The position numbers and the translations under genes were made by a program. This document shows, piece after piece, positions 11,576 to 21,800 of a DNA stretch of 64,000 nucleotides. Below the pieces are notes generated by a model. That model ran no database searches. It saw only the letters and a program-made list of their open reading frames with translations, and was not told the origin of the DNA. The first letter of the stretch is position 1. Every line of letters starts with the position of its first letter. Source of the stretch: Combretum micranthum (taxonomy: Eukaryota > Streptophyta > Magnoliopsida > Myrtales > Combretaceae); contig JAMXBD010000402.1 in NCBI GenBank assembly GCA_024138025.1, forward strand, positions 744,001-808,000, written 5' to 3'.

Positions 11576-14500
11576 TAAAACACCCCAAACATTCATCTAT
11601 ATTAGAAATTGAGTTTAGATAGATTTAATTGAATCAAATGAATCATAGAATAATTAGACAAGTAGACATAATTAGATTAGTAATTAATTAAGTTGAAATT
11701 GAGCTTTTGGATTCCTAAATCTCCTAAACATGTTTTTAAAACATTTAGAGGATTCTTAAACCTTTGATTCTTAGCTTAAACTCCAATTTCTAAATCTCCC
11801 TAAAATTTGAGTTCATTTACTTGTATAAAAATATCAGTTCTTAAACCCGAACTCAAATTAAATATCATTCTATCTAAAATAAATTTCTAAATTAAGTTCT
11901 CATATAGAGTTGTTAATTTCTAACCTATTGGTTCTAAAATTATCTTTTAAATACTTCTAGAACTATAGATATTGATTTGATAGTTCTAAATCTAATACTC
12001 TATTTTGAAAATACCATTATATTTATCCTTTCCCTTTATTTTGTTTTCATCTTTCCTTAACCTGCCATTCCTTTTCTTTATAATTTACGTTTTCTTTCCC
12101 TTTCTATTCTTTCCTTCTTCTTCTTCATTTTCATTTCCCTCTTTCCTCAATTTATCACCCCAAATCTCAATTTCAAGGAAACTAGAAGAGAAATCAAAGT
12201 AAGAAATGAAGATTGGAGAAGAGAAATAAAGTAGAAAAGCTTCAACAACGTGAAGAAGAAGGAATTGCATAAGTAGGCTTAAAGCTAAGTTTTCTATTTT
12301 CTATGTCTCCTTGTTTACTTGTTATTTACAATTGTAAATGATGAATTGGTGTTAGAATTGAGTAGAAATGGTGATGAGGATGTTAAATGTTAGATATGTG
12401 AAGTTTCTTGTTGAATTCAAACAGGATCATGTATGTTGGAATTAGGATTTTTGATGTTATATGAAATAAACCATGTTTATAGATGTTAGAATTGATGAAT
12501 CTAGGCTTGTGTGTGGTATATTGGATGTTAGATGATGAGAAATGATGCAAAACAAAGTTGAAAAACAAGTTAAATTACGAAAAAACAATGACAGAGCATG
12601 AACATGAGGTAAACACGGCTCTCCTTATTCAACCATGCTTCTCTCTAGTCTTTTAAAAGTGTTTAAACCCAAAACAACACAATTGGAACATGGGAGCACC
12701 ATATCCCACCGTATTTCTCACTGGTTCTCACATGTGTGTTTAAAACAAGAGAAACACGGTTGGAGGTATCTGTCCGTGCTTCTCTCTTGTCGCGATACAC
12801 TTTTGGTGATAACTTTTTCATCTAACCTCCGATTAAGGTGATTCAAGTTGTGTTGGAAATCTTAAAAGAGATCTACAACTTTTTTGTTTTAAGTTTTTAC
12901 AAAATTAATAAAGTATCAATGCTTAAATTTCACTTCTTTCCAGCTGTTACATTTTTATAAACAAAGTTTAAAACTTGTTTTTGTTTGTTAAATGTGTGTT
13001 TGCTTAGGAAATTGATCTTTTTGACCTAAAATGAGATAGATATATGATAATTGATGTGTTATGTTAATTGAGTGATATAATTAAGCATGAATTAAGTGAA
13101 TCCATAGATTTTATAAATAATTGGATTAAATATGGAAGTTAGTTATAAAATGAACTTAGCTAACAAACTTAGGTTCAACTTGATTAAATAGACTTGAATG
13201 AGTTAAAATGAATTAGATTGAATTAGTTTAACCATCTTTGACTTAGTTCTTGAATTAAATGATTAAGGTTAATTAATTTGGCTAAGTTTAATTTAATATA
13301 AGCTCAAGTTAACATAGATCTTAGATGTATAATGAATTTAAGTACAACATGACTTAGTGAAGTTCACTAAGCTAAAATGAATTGGATTGTTTAAGTTTAA
13401 TCAACTTGACTTAGTAAATGAATTAAATGACTAATTCTAATTAGTTTGGCAAGGATTTAGTTAAAAGGAGTTAATGGTTAATAATTGGTTTAAGTTAATG
13501 AGATAGAATAACCCTAGATTTATATGGTGAATATGTTGTTTCAAAGGGATGTTTGCTTAAGAAATAGATGTTTTTTTGAATGAATGCCTTGATTTTGCTT
13601 TTGTTGATAAAAGACCATAAGCAAAGTAAAAAGAAACACTTGACAGACAAAGGAAAACTGTCCATATATTTGGTGGGGCGATCTTCACAGCCATAGTGGG
13701 GTTCCAAATTAGTGTATGATCAAATAGGGTTATAATAAAATGAGTTTGAGATGAATGGATAAATAGCTTAAGTTTTTATGTGAGTTTAATGAGGTGGATG
13801 TTAGTTAAGTTTTTATAAGAGGTTAAATAGTTTAGGTTATTATAAGAGTTCTTTCTTGAGCCAGTGGTAGATACGAGATATATCTTCTGCCCTACTTTTT
13901 AAGGCTCTGTTTGGATTCCATATTCAAGGTACGCAGTAACTTACGTATTGGATGCTAGGATAGGCATCTAAAATGAATTAAAACTTAAAGACAGGTTCGT
14001 TAATTGATGAGTGTTGGTTGTGTTTTCCGCTGTTGAAATCCAATTCTTGCCCTAGAGTGGAAGATCGGTATCCGGTCCGGGGAGCGGCATTATCTTTTTT
14101 TAATGTCATGATGCAATGACATGTTGGAATAGGCACTTAGGCCACTTGTCATGATGTAATGACTTTCATTAGTGGCTCAGCAGGTAATCGATAGGATATT
14201 TGGTAACGGCGTAACATTTGCTTAAACTTGGAAGGAAATCCCATAGTTTAGTTCAACATTTATGGGAACGATGAACTATATTCATGTTGTTGACTGAGTT
14301 TAAGTAGAGTTGAGTAACGGGTAGGAGCCTTAAATGAGATTACTTTGTCTTTTAGAAAGTTTTCTAGGGGATATAAGTATCCAGACTGCTTATATCAACC
14401 CTCTAAGCATCATGATCGTTACCGAGGTTCCCACGCTATCCTTGTTATCTGGAGTTTGAATACTCTTATGCTATTTGTTTACTTTAAAAAAAAAAAGATA

Positions 14501-15194
14501 ATAATTTGTTGTTGATGCATTGCATTTAGTTAAGCTCGCGTGCCACTCCGTGTCTGATTGTGTTATTGTGTACTGAGCTTCGGCTCATTCTTGTTATTGT
14601 TGTTCTTTTTACATGTGTTGCTGATGATGCTGAGTTGGTGATGATGAGATGTTGAAGATGATGTTGATGTTGTTGAGTTGTTATGGTTGATGTTGATGTT
14701 GTAGCTGATGATGATGCTTATTTCGGGTTTTTGAGGCGATCCAAAAGACCCGTGAGAATGAGTCAAGTGGGCTAGGGCCGTTGATTGTCTGTATTTTCTT
14801 TTATTTTGTTTTATTTAGTGAAGACTGGATTTATTTACAAATTTGTGATTCTTTTAATGGGGATTGTTAATGCCCATATGTTTTGTAAATGAAGATCTAC
14901 CCTTAAGAGTAAATTAATAAATGTTTTTATAAAGTTTTGTTTCTTAGGAAGTTGGTTTACTCTTAAAGGAGTAGAGTTTTATTAAACTTTTTTTATAAAG
15001 TTATTTCTCTACTGTTAAATCCAGTATTTGAAAATCTACTTAAACGATTTCAAAATTATAAAAATCGAGTGCAATGTCCAACATAAGCAAAATCTTTTAA
15101 AGAAAGCCTTAGCATATAATATTTTAGAGTATTATACGAGCTAGTAGCGCCTTAAGTTATTTAATTAATCAAATTAAATTTTTAGGGCGTTATA
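11576..15194. mobile_element. Nested solo LTR, 3.6 kb, second family
   Basis: It starts TAAAACACCCCAAACATTC and ends TTTTAGGGCGTTATA; the two ends are imperfect inverted repeats (TAtAACgCCC against TAaAACaCCC). The 5-bp target duplication GATAC occurs at 11571-11575 and 15195-15199. The sequence between has no gag or pol. It contains LTR-like features such as long pyrimidine and purine tracts, paired CACGG-containing segments at 12610-12790, and a GAAGATCGGTATCCGG block near 14063. It interrupts the homology between the surrounding LTR and its relatives, so it inserted later. Confidence 0.75.
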
Positions 15195-15389
15195 GATACA
15201 TTCTAAATAAACTGCTTACCTTTAGGGTTTCAGGTTTTACATAATTTATATGATACCCTAGTGTTATTGATCCCATCTAGAGTTTTTAGAGTTTGGCTTT
15301 TAACTTGGCTTCATTTTAGGGTTTTTGTTCAAGATTAGCTCTAAGGTTCTCATCAACATGTATAAAAAAATCTAGGGGTTTACATTGAC

Positions 15390-15653
15390 TCTCTGAACCC
15401 TATTACTCAACTCAAAGAGTAAAAATCCAGAGTTAGTCCTCTACAACTACAACTCTAGTTGCTTAAGCGATAAAATAAAATAATTTAAGTTAAGTTATCA
15501 TCCTTTGCAAGAACATAGGGCAATTACATGATAGTCTCAACCAGTTAAGTATAAATTATTCTCATGAGCTAACACAAAAATATACTTGTGTGCCCTATCC
15601 TTGCAAGATTTCTCCAATTCCATTAAATGTCATGAAACGACTCTCCAACGCAA
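15390..15653. other. Gap between two elements; nothing recognised
   Basis: Short host or older repeat DNA between the TTGAC duplication of the solo LTR and the CTAAT duplication of gypsy element A. No open frame or RNA-like structure was seen. Confidence 0.5.
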
Positions 15654-15658
15654 CTAAT

Positions 15659-16070
15659 TGATGCAGCGTGGAAGCGTTAAATAATAGAAACCAATTCAAC
15701 GATTGATTTCAAAACGTGAATTTAATCACTCAATTGCTAAACAATTGCAAATCCAGAGAAAATCTTCTCGATTCAATATCAAATATGTCAAAATATCGTA
15801 TTTCAAAAGTCTTATCTTTTACAAAAGGCCTAAAGACTACTTATGGCATTACAAAGGAAACTCAAAAGACAGAATCCTAAAAAAAATAATAATAAATGCA
15901 AATAATGACTAAAGGAAACCTAAAAGATAGAATCCTAAGAGTCAAAACCGATAATTAATGCTGGAAATAAAAGTTAGCGGCCTATCATTAGTGTCGGCAG
16001 TTTATAAACCCAAAAGTTAAAACTATCAGTAATAAATAATGACTTTAATTGAGATTCTAGTGCTGCATTA
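15659..16070 (-). repeat. 3' LTR of gypsy element A
   Basis: A direct repeat of 20612-20993 over about 380 bp, with an extra segment of about 30 bp near its outer end (about 15666-15700). The TATA box seen in the 5' LTR is altered here (TATAAATAG to a TAAGTAG-containing form). Confidence 0.92.
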
Positions 16071-16085
16071 TTCTCTCCCACCTGC
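16071..16085 (-). other. Polypurine tract of gypsy element A
   Basis: The minus strand reads GCAGGTGGGAGAGAA directly before the 3' LTR, the expected place and composition for the plus-strand DNA primer of reverse transcription. Confidence 0.75.
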
Positions 16086-17193
16086 AAAGAACTCGACTCC
16101 GAGTTCTCGTCTGGATATAGTGGTGCATCATCTGGATGGAAAGGATATAAGTCGGCCACATTAAAAGTCTTTGAAATAGCCATAGTTGCTGGGAGATCAA
16201 CAACATAAGCATTGTCATTGATCTTTTGTAGAATCTTGTAAGGTCCATATTTTCTTGGCTGCAACTTGTTGTAAGAAACCATAGGAATTCTCTCCTTCCT
16301 AAGAAAAATCATCACCCGATCTCCAACCTCAAAGAGTTGTTACTTCCATCACCTATCCGTGGTCTCCTTATACTTGGCGTTAACCTTCTCAATCTTTGCT
16401 TTGATGTCCTCTGTGGTATTCTGCCAGTGCTCCGCCATGTGCTTCACCGGAATGCTATACCCATCCATCTTCGGGAGCTTCACAAGATCCAAAGCATGTT
16501 AGGGAACTTTCGTATATACAATAGAAAATGGAGTTCTCCCGGTAGTTCGATGGATGGAGTTGTTATAGGCAAACTCCGCTTAAGCTAAACACACATCCCA
16601 TTGGCAGGGCGTCTCTCCACAAATACTCCTGATGAGATTCCCTAGAGTTCGGTTGGTAACTTCTGTTTGGCCATCTATCTATGGATGGGCAGTGCTGCTA
16701 TAGTTCAGAGTGGAGTCAAACATGTACCACAAAGTCTTCCAGAAGTAACTGAGAAATTTGTTGTCCATGTCAGATGTTATGGATTTGGGCACTCCATGTA
16801 GTCTCACTACCTTATTAAAAAACAGTTTGGCAATGGCATGGGCATCTGAGGTCTTCTTACAAGGGATGAAATGCGCCATCTTGGAGAACCTGTCCACACC
16901 TACAAAAACTGAGTCAGCACCTCGTTGGGTACGAGGCAAACCAAGAACAAAATCCATGGAGAGATCCTCCTAGATATTCTCAGGTACTGGTAGGGTGTAT
17001 ATAACCCAGTACTCTGAGACTGACCCTTAGATGTCTGGCACGTGTAGCATCTTTCAACAATCTTCCCTACATCCTTTCTAAGTTGGGGCAAAAAATATCG
17101 CTCGGCGACAGCAGCCATGGTCTTATCTCTCCCCAGGTGTCCTACTAGACCCCCTCCATGAAGATCCCTAATCAACTTTTCCCTCAAAGAGGA
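16071..17193 (-). pseudogene. Gypsy A integrase, broken
   Basis: It continues the pol frame after the stop at 17196-17194. An HHCC zinc-binding module comes first ([16 protein letters not shown], then ERCYTCQ, about 17165-17040). A 1-nt indel near 16985 shifts the frame into the core with [16 protein letters not shown] (from 16957), TSDMDNKFL near 16760 and [11 protein letters not shown] near 16670, so the three acidic catalytic positions (D, D, E) remain. The C-terminal beta-barrel [19 protein letters not shown] is near 16220. In-frame stops lie at 16681-16679 and at several later points. No chromodomain was found. Integrase would insert the cDNA into the genome; this copy cannot be made. 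Confidence 0.88.
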
Positions 17194-18879
17194 TCATGGG
17201 ATACATAGTTGATTACCCTTCATGAGATACCCATCATGCACATGATAATCATCACAGGGTCCCTGACTATTACACATGCCCCATACCTCACTGAAATCCT
17301 TATCGTCAGCATAAAGTTCTTTCACCTGTTCAAAACCCATAACTTCAGCACTAATCACAGCTAAGACTTGAGCTCTCTTGCTCAAGGCACCTGCCACTTT
17401 GTTTTGGACTCCAGATTTATGCATGAGTTTAAAAGGACATCTTTGCAAAAACTGGATCCATCTAGCATGCATGTCTTTGCTGATCCTGGTTTGACCACTC
17501 AAGTGTTTTAATGCTCCACATTCGGAATACAACACAAACTCTTTCCTTACAAGGTAATGTTCCCACACCCTTAAAGCTCTCACCACCGAGTAAAACTCTT
17601 TGTCATATGTAGACCAATTCTTTCTAGCATCACAAAGTTTCTCGTTGAAGAAAGCTATTGGTCTCTTCTCTTGTGAAAGTACTACCCCAATGCCTACTCC
17701 ACTAGCATCACAATTCACCTCAAATAATTTGTCAAAATCAAGTAATGCTAGTACTGGAGCACTACATAATTTTTCTTTCAATAGGGCAAACCCAACCTTA
17801 GCCTCCTCACTCCAACTAAATTTCCCCTTCTTCAAGCACTTAGTCAATGGAGCAGCAATGGTACCAAAGTGCCTAATGAAGCGTCTATAAAAACTGGCAA
17901 GCCCCAAGAAACTCCTCAACTCTGTCATAGTCTTAGGAATAGGCCACTCTCTAATGGCCTTTACTTTCCCATCATCCCCACAAATCCTAAAAATAGCAAC
18001 TTTTTTGACATAAAAATTAGCATATAGTTTATTCTCCTTCAATACAATCCTCAAATGATCTATATGCTCCCCTTCAGACTTGCTATAAATTAAGATGTCA
18101 TCAAAGTACACTACGACAAACTTACGAATGAAAGGTTTGAGTATCTGATTCATGACTCGCATAAATGTGCTAGGGGCATTGCTGAGGCCGAATGGCATCA
18201 CCAACCACTCATACAATCCCTCCTTTGTCTTGAAGGTAGTCTTCCATTCATCCCCTGGCCTTACCCTAATCTGGTGATAGCCGCTTCGCAGGTCAATCTT
18301 AGAGAAGATAGTAGCTCCACTCAAATGGTCTAGCATGTCTTCTATGCGGGGTATAGGGAACTTATAACCAATGGTGATCCTGTTGATAGCCCGGCTATCA
18401 ATGCACATCCTCCAACTCCCATCTTTCTTAGAAGTGAGTAGTGCTGGTACAACACATGGACTAAGGATATCTCTGATGAAGCCTTTCTCTAGCAATTCTT
18501 GGACCTTCTCCTGGAGGATTTCCGTTTCCCTGGGACTCATCCTATAATGAGGCAAGTTAGGAAGACTAGCCCTAGGTACTAAGTCAATCTGGTGCTGGAT
18601 ATCCCTCAAGGGTGGAAGCCCCTCAGGTAAGTCATCTGGAACCACCTCTTTGAAATCCTCTAAGACCTCCTTTACTGCTTCAGGAATATCGGTAACACTC
18701 TCCTCTTCTACTTTCAGCACACTTTTCACCACCAAGGCATGTACCACCTTGGTCTCCTTCATAACCTCCTCCATCTCTCTCTCTGAGTTCACAAGGGTTA
18801 GGAAAGATCGCCCCTCTGGCTTAGAGCCTTTAGGGCGTGGCATTATCTTAAGAGGTAGCAAAAGTATACCTTTTTCCAT
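17194..18879 (-). pseudogene. Gypsy A reverse transcriptase-RNase H, long open frame with a deletion
   Basis: The frame is open for 561 codons. It opens about 1 nt out of frame with gag-protease (which ends at 18848), so a frameshift replaced an originally continuous gag-pol frame. RT motifs in order: [53 protein letters not shown] and the catalytic YFDDILIYS near 18100. The segment after ENKLYANFY is about 12 residues shorter than in element B (the KCSF...LFLG block), indicating a small deletion in the connection region. RNase H follows, with [19 protein letters not shown], then [13 protein letters not shown] and [10 protein letters not shown]. The frame ends at a TGA (17196-17194) that looks like a CGA-to-TGA change. 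Confidence 0.93.
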
Positions 18880-20593
18880 CCTTCTCTAACCTGTGGAGAT
18901 TCTCTTTTCCCGAGTGTTGGGCATCCACATCAAACTGCCATGGTCGCCCAGAGAGGAGATGACAAGCATCCATGTCTACTATGTCACAGTAGACCTCATC
19001 TCTATACTTTCCAATGGAAAAGGGGATTCTACATCTCTCCACGACATCAATCCGCTCCGCTGCCTTAATCCATCTAATGGTATATGGATTAGGATGCTTC
19101 TCAACTGGCAAATACAAATCCTTAACCACCTGCCTGCTAATAATGTTCTCACTACTCCCACTATCCACAATTAGGTCAAATACTCTCCCACCAATCGTGC
19201 ACTTGGTACAAAACAGCTGATGGCGTTGAGTATTACCCTCCTGCTTAGGTGTTAACATGAGCCTCCTAATAACATATGAGTGCTCATGCCCTTCATCCTC
19301 TTCGTCATAGTACTCTCCTTCCCCATCAGGATCACAACATATTTCATCATCTCCTTCATGCTCTACGATGTTCATAGTTCTTCTATTTGGGCATTCATTG
19401 GATCTATGCCTTGGTTGATTACAGCGATAGCATTTGCCCAAGATGGGTTTAGCATATGGGTTGGATTGTTTCTTACCTTCTCTGGATTCTATAGGCCATT
19501 TTTTCATAGCCTTTTCACCCTTTTTCTCACCACTACTACCTGGCTTCTCTACAACACCCTTCTCTTTATCTTCAACCGCCTTACTCATTCCACTACACTC
19601 AGCCCTATCCATTCCATACATACGCCCACTACCATCAAATCTAGTGTTTTTATCATTTAGCATGAGTTCAACCCTCAATGCCATGTTCTTCGCTTCACTC
19701 ATACTCCTCAACACCGTTACCTCAATTTTGTCCCTGATTTACAACTTTAGGCCATCAACATATCTTGCCACCTACTGCCCTTCACTCTCCCTCAAATCAT
19801 TATGCTCTGCTAATCTCATAAATTCAACAATGTATTCATGGATAGATCGCAACCCTTGGCGGCACCTTTGATACTGCTGGAAAAGTATCTGTTCATAATC
19901 AAGGGGAAGAAATTCACCTTTCATTAATTGTTTCATGCGAATCCATGAATGTACAGGATGTCTTCCTTCTCTCAATCATCTACTCTGTACTCTCTCCCAC
20001 CAGGCGGATGCACCACCCTTCAATCTATATGCCACCGTCTTCACCCTACGCTCTTTTGGGACATCCTTATAGTAAAAGAATCTCTCCATCTCCGCTAGCC
20101 AATCAAGGAAATCTTCGATATTGAAAGTACAATTGAAATAGGGTAGATCTACCTTTAGGTGGAAATCCCCTCCATCGGATTGATCATCATCATAGTCCTG
20201 GTAACCCCTTCGGTTCCTTCCTCCACCACGGCCAACCCTCACAAGTGGTTGCCTCCTCTCATACATCAAATCTTCTTCCTCTGAATCATCATCAGAAAGT
20301 TGTGCCCTTCAATCTTCACGGATGGGTTGATTGATTGGGTTCTCATAATCATCTCTCACCCTAGGTCTTCTACCACCATCAATCCTACCCCTATTATTAG
20401 CGACCTCCATGGCGTCAAATCGATCGACCAAAGTTTCGACGAGTTGCTCTACCCGTCTCAGCCTTCGATCCATGGCATCCACCTTTGTCCTTAGAACCGG
20501 TTGGCTAGCCCCTTGGACTCCCGCATCACGAACATCGTCATGAGTGCGACCGCCATCAACGTCGTTACCAAAAGACATCTTGTAGGAACTCAT
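18848..20593 (-). pseudogene. Gypsy A Gag-protease, four premature stops
   Basis: All pieces from ATG 20593 lie in one frame down to 18848 (the frame shift into pol follows). Premature stops occur at 20311-20309 (TGA), 19978-19976 (TGA), 19774-19772 (TAG) and about 19740 (TAA). Domains in order: a basic, acidic N-terminal part, a capsid-like region with FLDWLAEMERFFYYK and GGASAWWERV, then FLPLDYEQILFQQYQRC. A CX2CX4HX4C zinc knuckle (CYRCNQPRHRSNEC) lies near 19430, followed by an acidic linker. The aspartic protease active site reads DLIVDSGSSENII near 19165. Gag packages the RNA and protease cleaves the polyprotein. Confidence 0.9.
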
Positions 20594-20596
20594 CTT

Positions 20597-20608
20597 GCTC
20601 TGATACCA
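20597..20608 (-). other. Primer binding site of gypsy element A
   Basis: The minus strand reads TGGTATCAGAGC three bases inside the 5' LTR end, complementary to the 3' end of plant initiator methionine tRNA, the usual primer for Ty3/gypsy and Ty1/copia reverse transcription. Confidence 0.9.
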
Positions 20609-20611
20609 ATC

Positions 20612-20993
20612 TAATGCAGAACGATGGATTTCAAAACGTGAACTTAATCACACAATTGCTAAACAATTGCAAATCTAGAGAAAATCTTCTCAATTCAATA
20701 TCAAATATGTCAAAATATCATATTTCAAAAGTCTTATCTTTTACAAAAGCCCTAAAGACTATTTATAGCGTTACAAATGAAACCCAAAAGACAGAATCCT
20801 AAAAAAACAAAATAATAAATGCAAATAATGACTAAAGGAAACCTAAAAGATAGAATCCTAAGAGTCAAGACCAATAATTAATGCTGGAAATAAAAGTTAG
20901 CAGCCTATCATTAGTGTTGGCAGTTTATAAACCAAAAAGTTAAAACTATCAGTAATAAATGCTGACTTTAATTAAGATTCTGCTGTTGCATTA
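20612..20993 (-). repeat. 5' LTR of gypsy element A
   Basis: A 382-bp LTR. It carries a TATA box, CTATAAATAGTCTTTAGG on the minus strand (TATA core at 20759-20767), nearly identical to that in the LTRs of element B. Confidence 0.92.
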
Positions 20994-20998
20994 CTAAT

Positions 20999-21589
20999 GG
21001 AATCAATTTTACTACAATACACGACAAATTTATCTTGCACAATAACATTTCATCGGTAGACACTCAAAATTGGATATTTTTACCTAACGAGATGGACAAA
21101 AATTATTAAATTTGATAGGAAAAACAAAGGAAAATGAGCCTTGTAAAATAGAATGTCAAAATGCTTTCAAGAAATTCACTAATTGGCCTTAGTCAATAAG
21201 ATCCAATAGTCGTAATCCTTAATAGGGAAAAAAGATTAGAAGTTCTCATTGCCTTAGGACACAAAAAGAACCCATTACGAAAAAATGGATTAACGAAAAG
21301 AGGAAAAAGAAAAACAAATAAAAGATATAAACATTGGTGGCCATATGCAACAAAACTATAAAATAGATGTAAAACTAAAGATTACTTTATATCTGTATAT
21401 CTTGTCATCTTATCTTATATATGGATAGCGAAATTTTACCTTTAGACTTATATACAAGAATTTGAATTGTGTATTTATACACAGCTGCTTTTAATTTCTC
21501 CCACAACTTTTGATAGAGATTAAGTTGCCAATAGTTCCAAGTTTCGTATGTGGGGGATTCTCTCTAGATGCGTACATTTCACACTATTA
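20999..21589. other. Gene-free stretch
   Basis: AT-rich DNA following gypsy element A. No coding signal, terminal repeat or structural RNA was recognised. It may contain remains of the same resistance gene as the LRR relic to its right, but I could not align any. Confidence 0.4.
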
Positions 21590-21800
21590 AAATAGTCCAA
21601 CGATTCAACCAACTAGGAATTTCAACCAAATTAAGACAATTATATACTTCCAACTCCTTCATCTTCATTCAGATTTGACAAATCTTGTAGTCTATGAAGG
21701 TTTTCACAAATCATTAATTCATCAGCGTTAATCACATGCAACGCTTGCAATCATTTGCACTGACCAATGCACAAACTTGTTAAGCCAAATCATACCCTTA
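21590..21800 (-). pseudogene. NB-LRR leucine-rich repeat relic
   Basis: On the minus strand, in two frames joined by a small indel, the translation gives LQALHVINADELMICENL, then HRLQDLSNLN, then MKELEVYNCLNLVEIPSWL. These match consecutive repeats near the C-terminus of the resistance gene at 51217-52836 (YITNCKELQSL, SLPDLSNLKKLKYLEVC, CPNLVEIPG), also at the DNA level. Only about two repeats survive, with no NB-ARC nearby. It is the same strand as the intact gene. Confidence 0.75.

Larger units (their letters stand above)
7611..15384 (-). mobile_element. Giant solo LTR (about 4.15 kb), interrupted by a nested solo LTR
   Basis: Left end TATCACACCTCAAGGGGTACC (canonical TGTCACGCC mutated), right end CTAGGGGTTTACA. 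The 5-bp target duplication TTGAC stands at 7606-7610 and again at 15385-15389, which fixes both ends. Removing the inserted 11576-15199 leaves about 4,150 bp of LTR-like, non-coding sequence homologous to the copies at 3147, 28374 and 40810. A conserved GGGGTATTTATAG (about 10672-10684) reads CTATAAATACCCC on the minus strand and is a plausible TATA box, so the LTR probably points that way. No internal domain and no second LTR copy is present, so this is a solo LTR left by LTR-LTR recombination. Confidence 0.8.
15659..20993 (-). mobile_element. Ty3/gypsy retrotransposon A, complete but inactive
   Basis: A 5,335-bp element on the minus strand with two LTRs, primer binding site, gag-pol remnant and polypurine tract. 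The 5-bp target duplication CTAAT is at 15654-15658 and 20994-20998. The LTR ends are inverted repeats (TAATGCA...TGCATTA on the minus strand). Gene order PR-RT-RNaseH-IN is that of Ty3/gypsy. No chromodomain is visible after the integrase; the frame ends in an [14 protein letters not shown] tail at the LTR. Several premature stops and frameshifts make it non-autonomous. Element B is its nearest relative here. Confidence 0.93.

Noticed and set aside
12005..12270. Small frames on both strands
   Set aside because: Pyrimidine-tract artefacts inside the nested solo LTR.
7611..15384. A full-length 7.8-kb retrotransposon in this interval
   Set aside because: No gag-pol domain and no direct LTR pair. 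Two separate 5-bp duplications (TTGAC, GATAC) show a solo LTR nested in another instead.
19280..19871. Plus-strand frames of 126 and 145 codons
   Set aside because: Antisense shadows of the gypsy A gag-protease region; hydrophobic composition arises from complementing acidic and basic codons.
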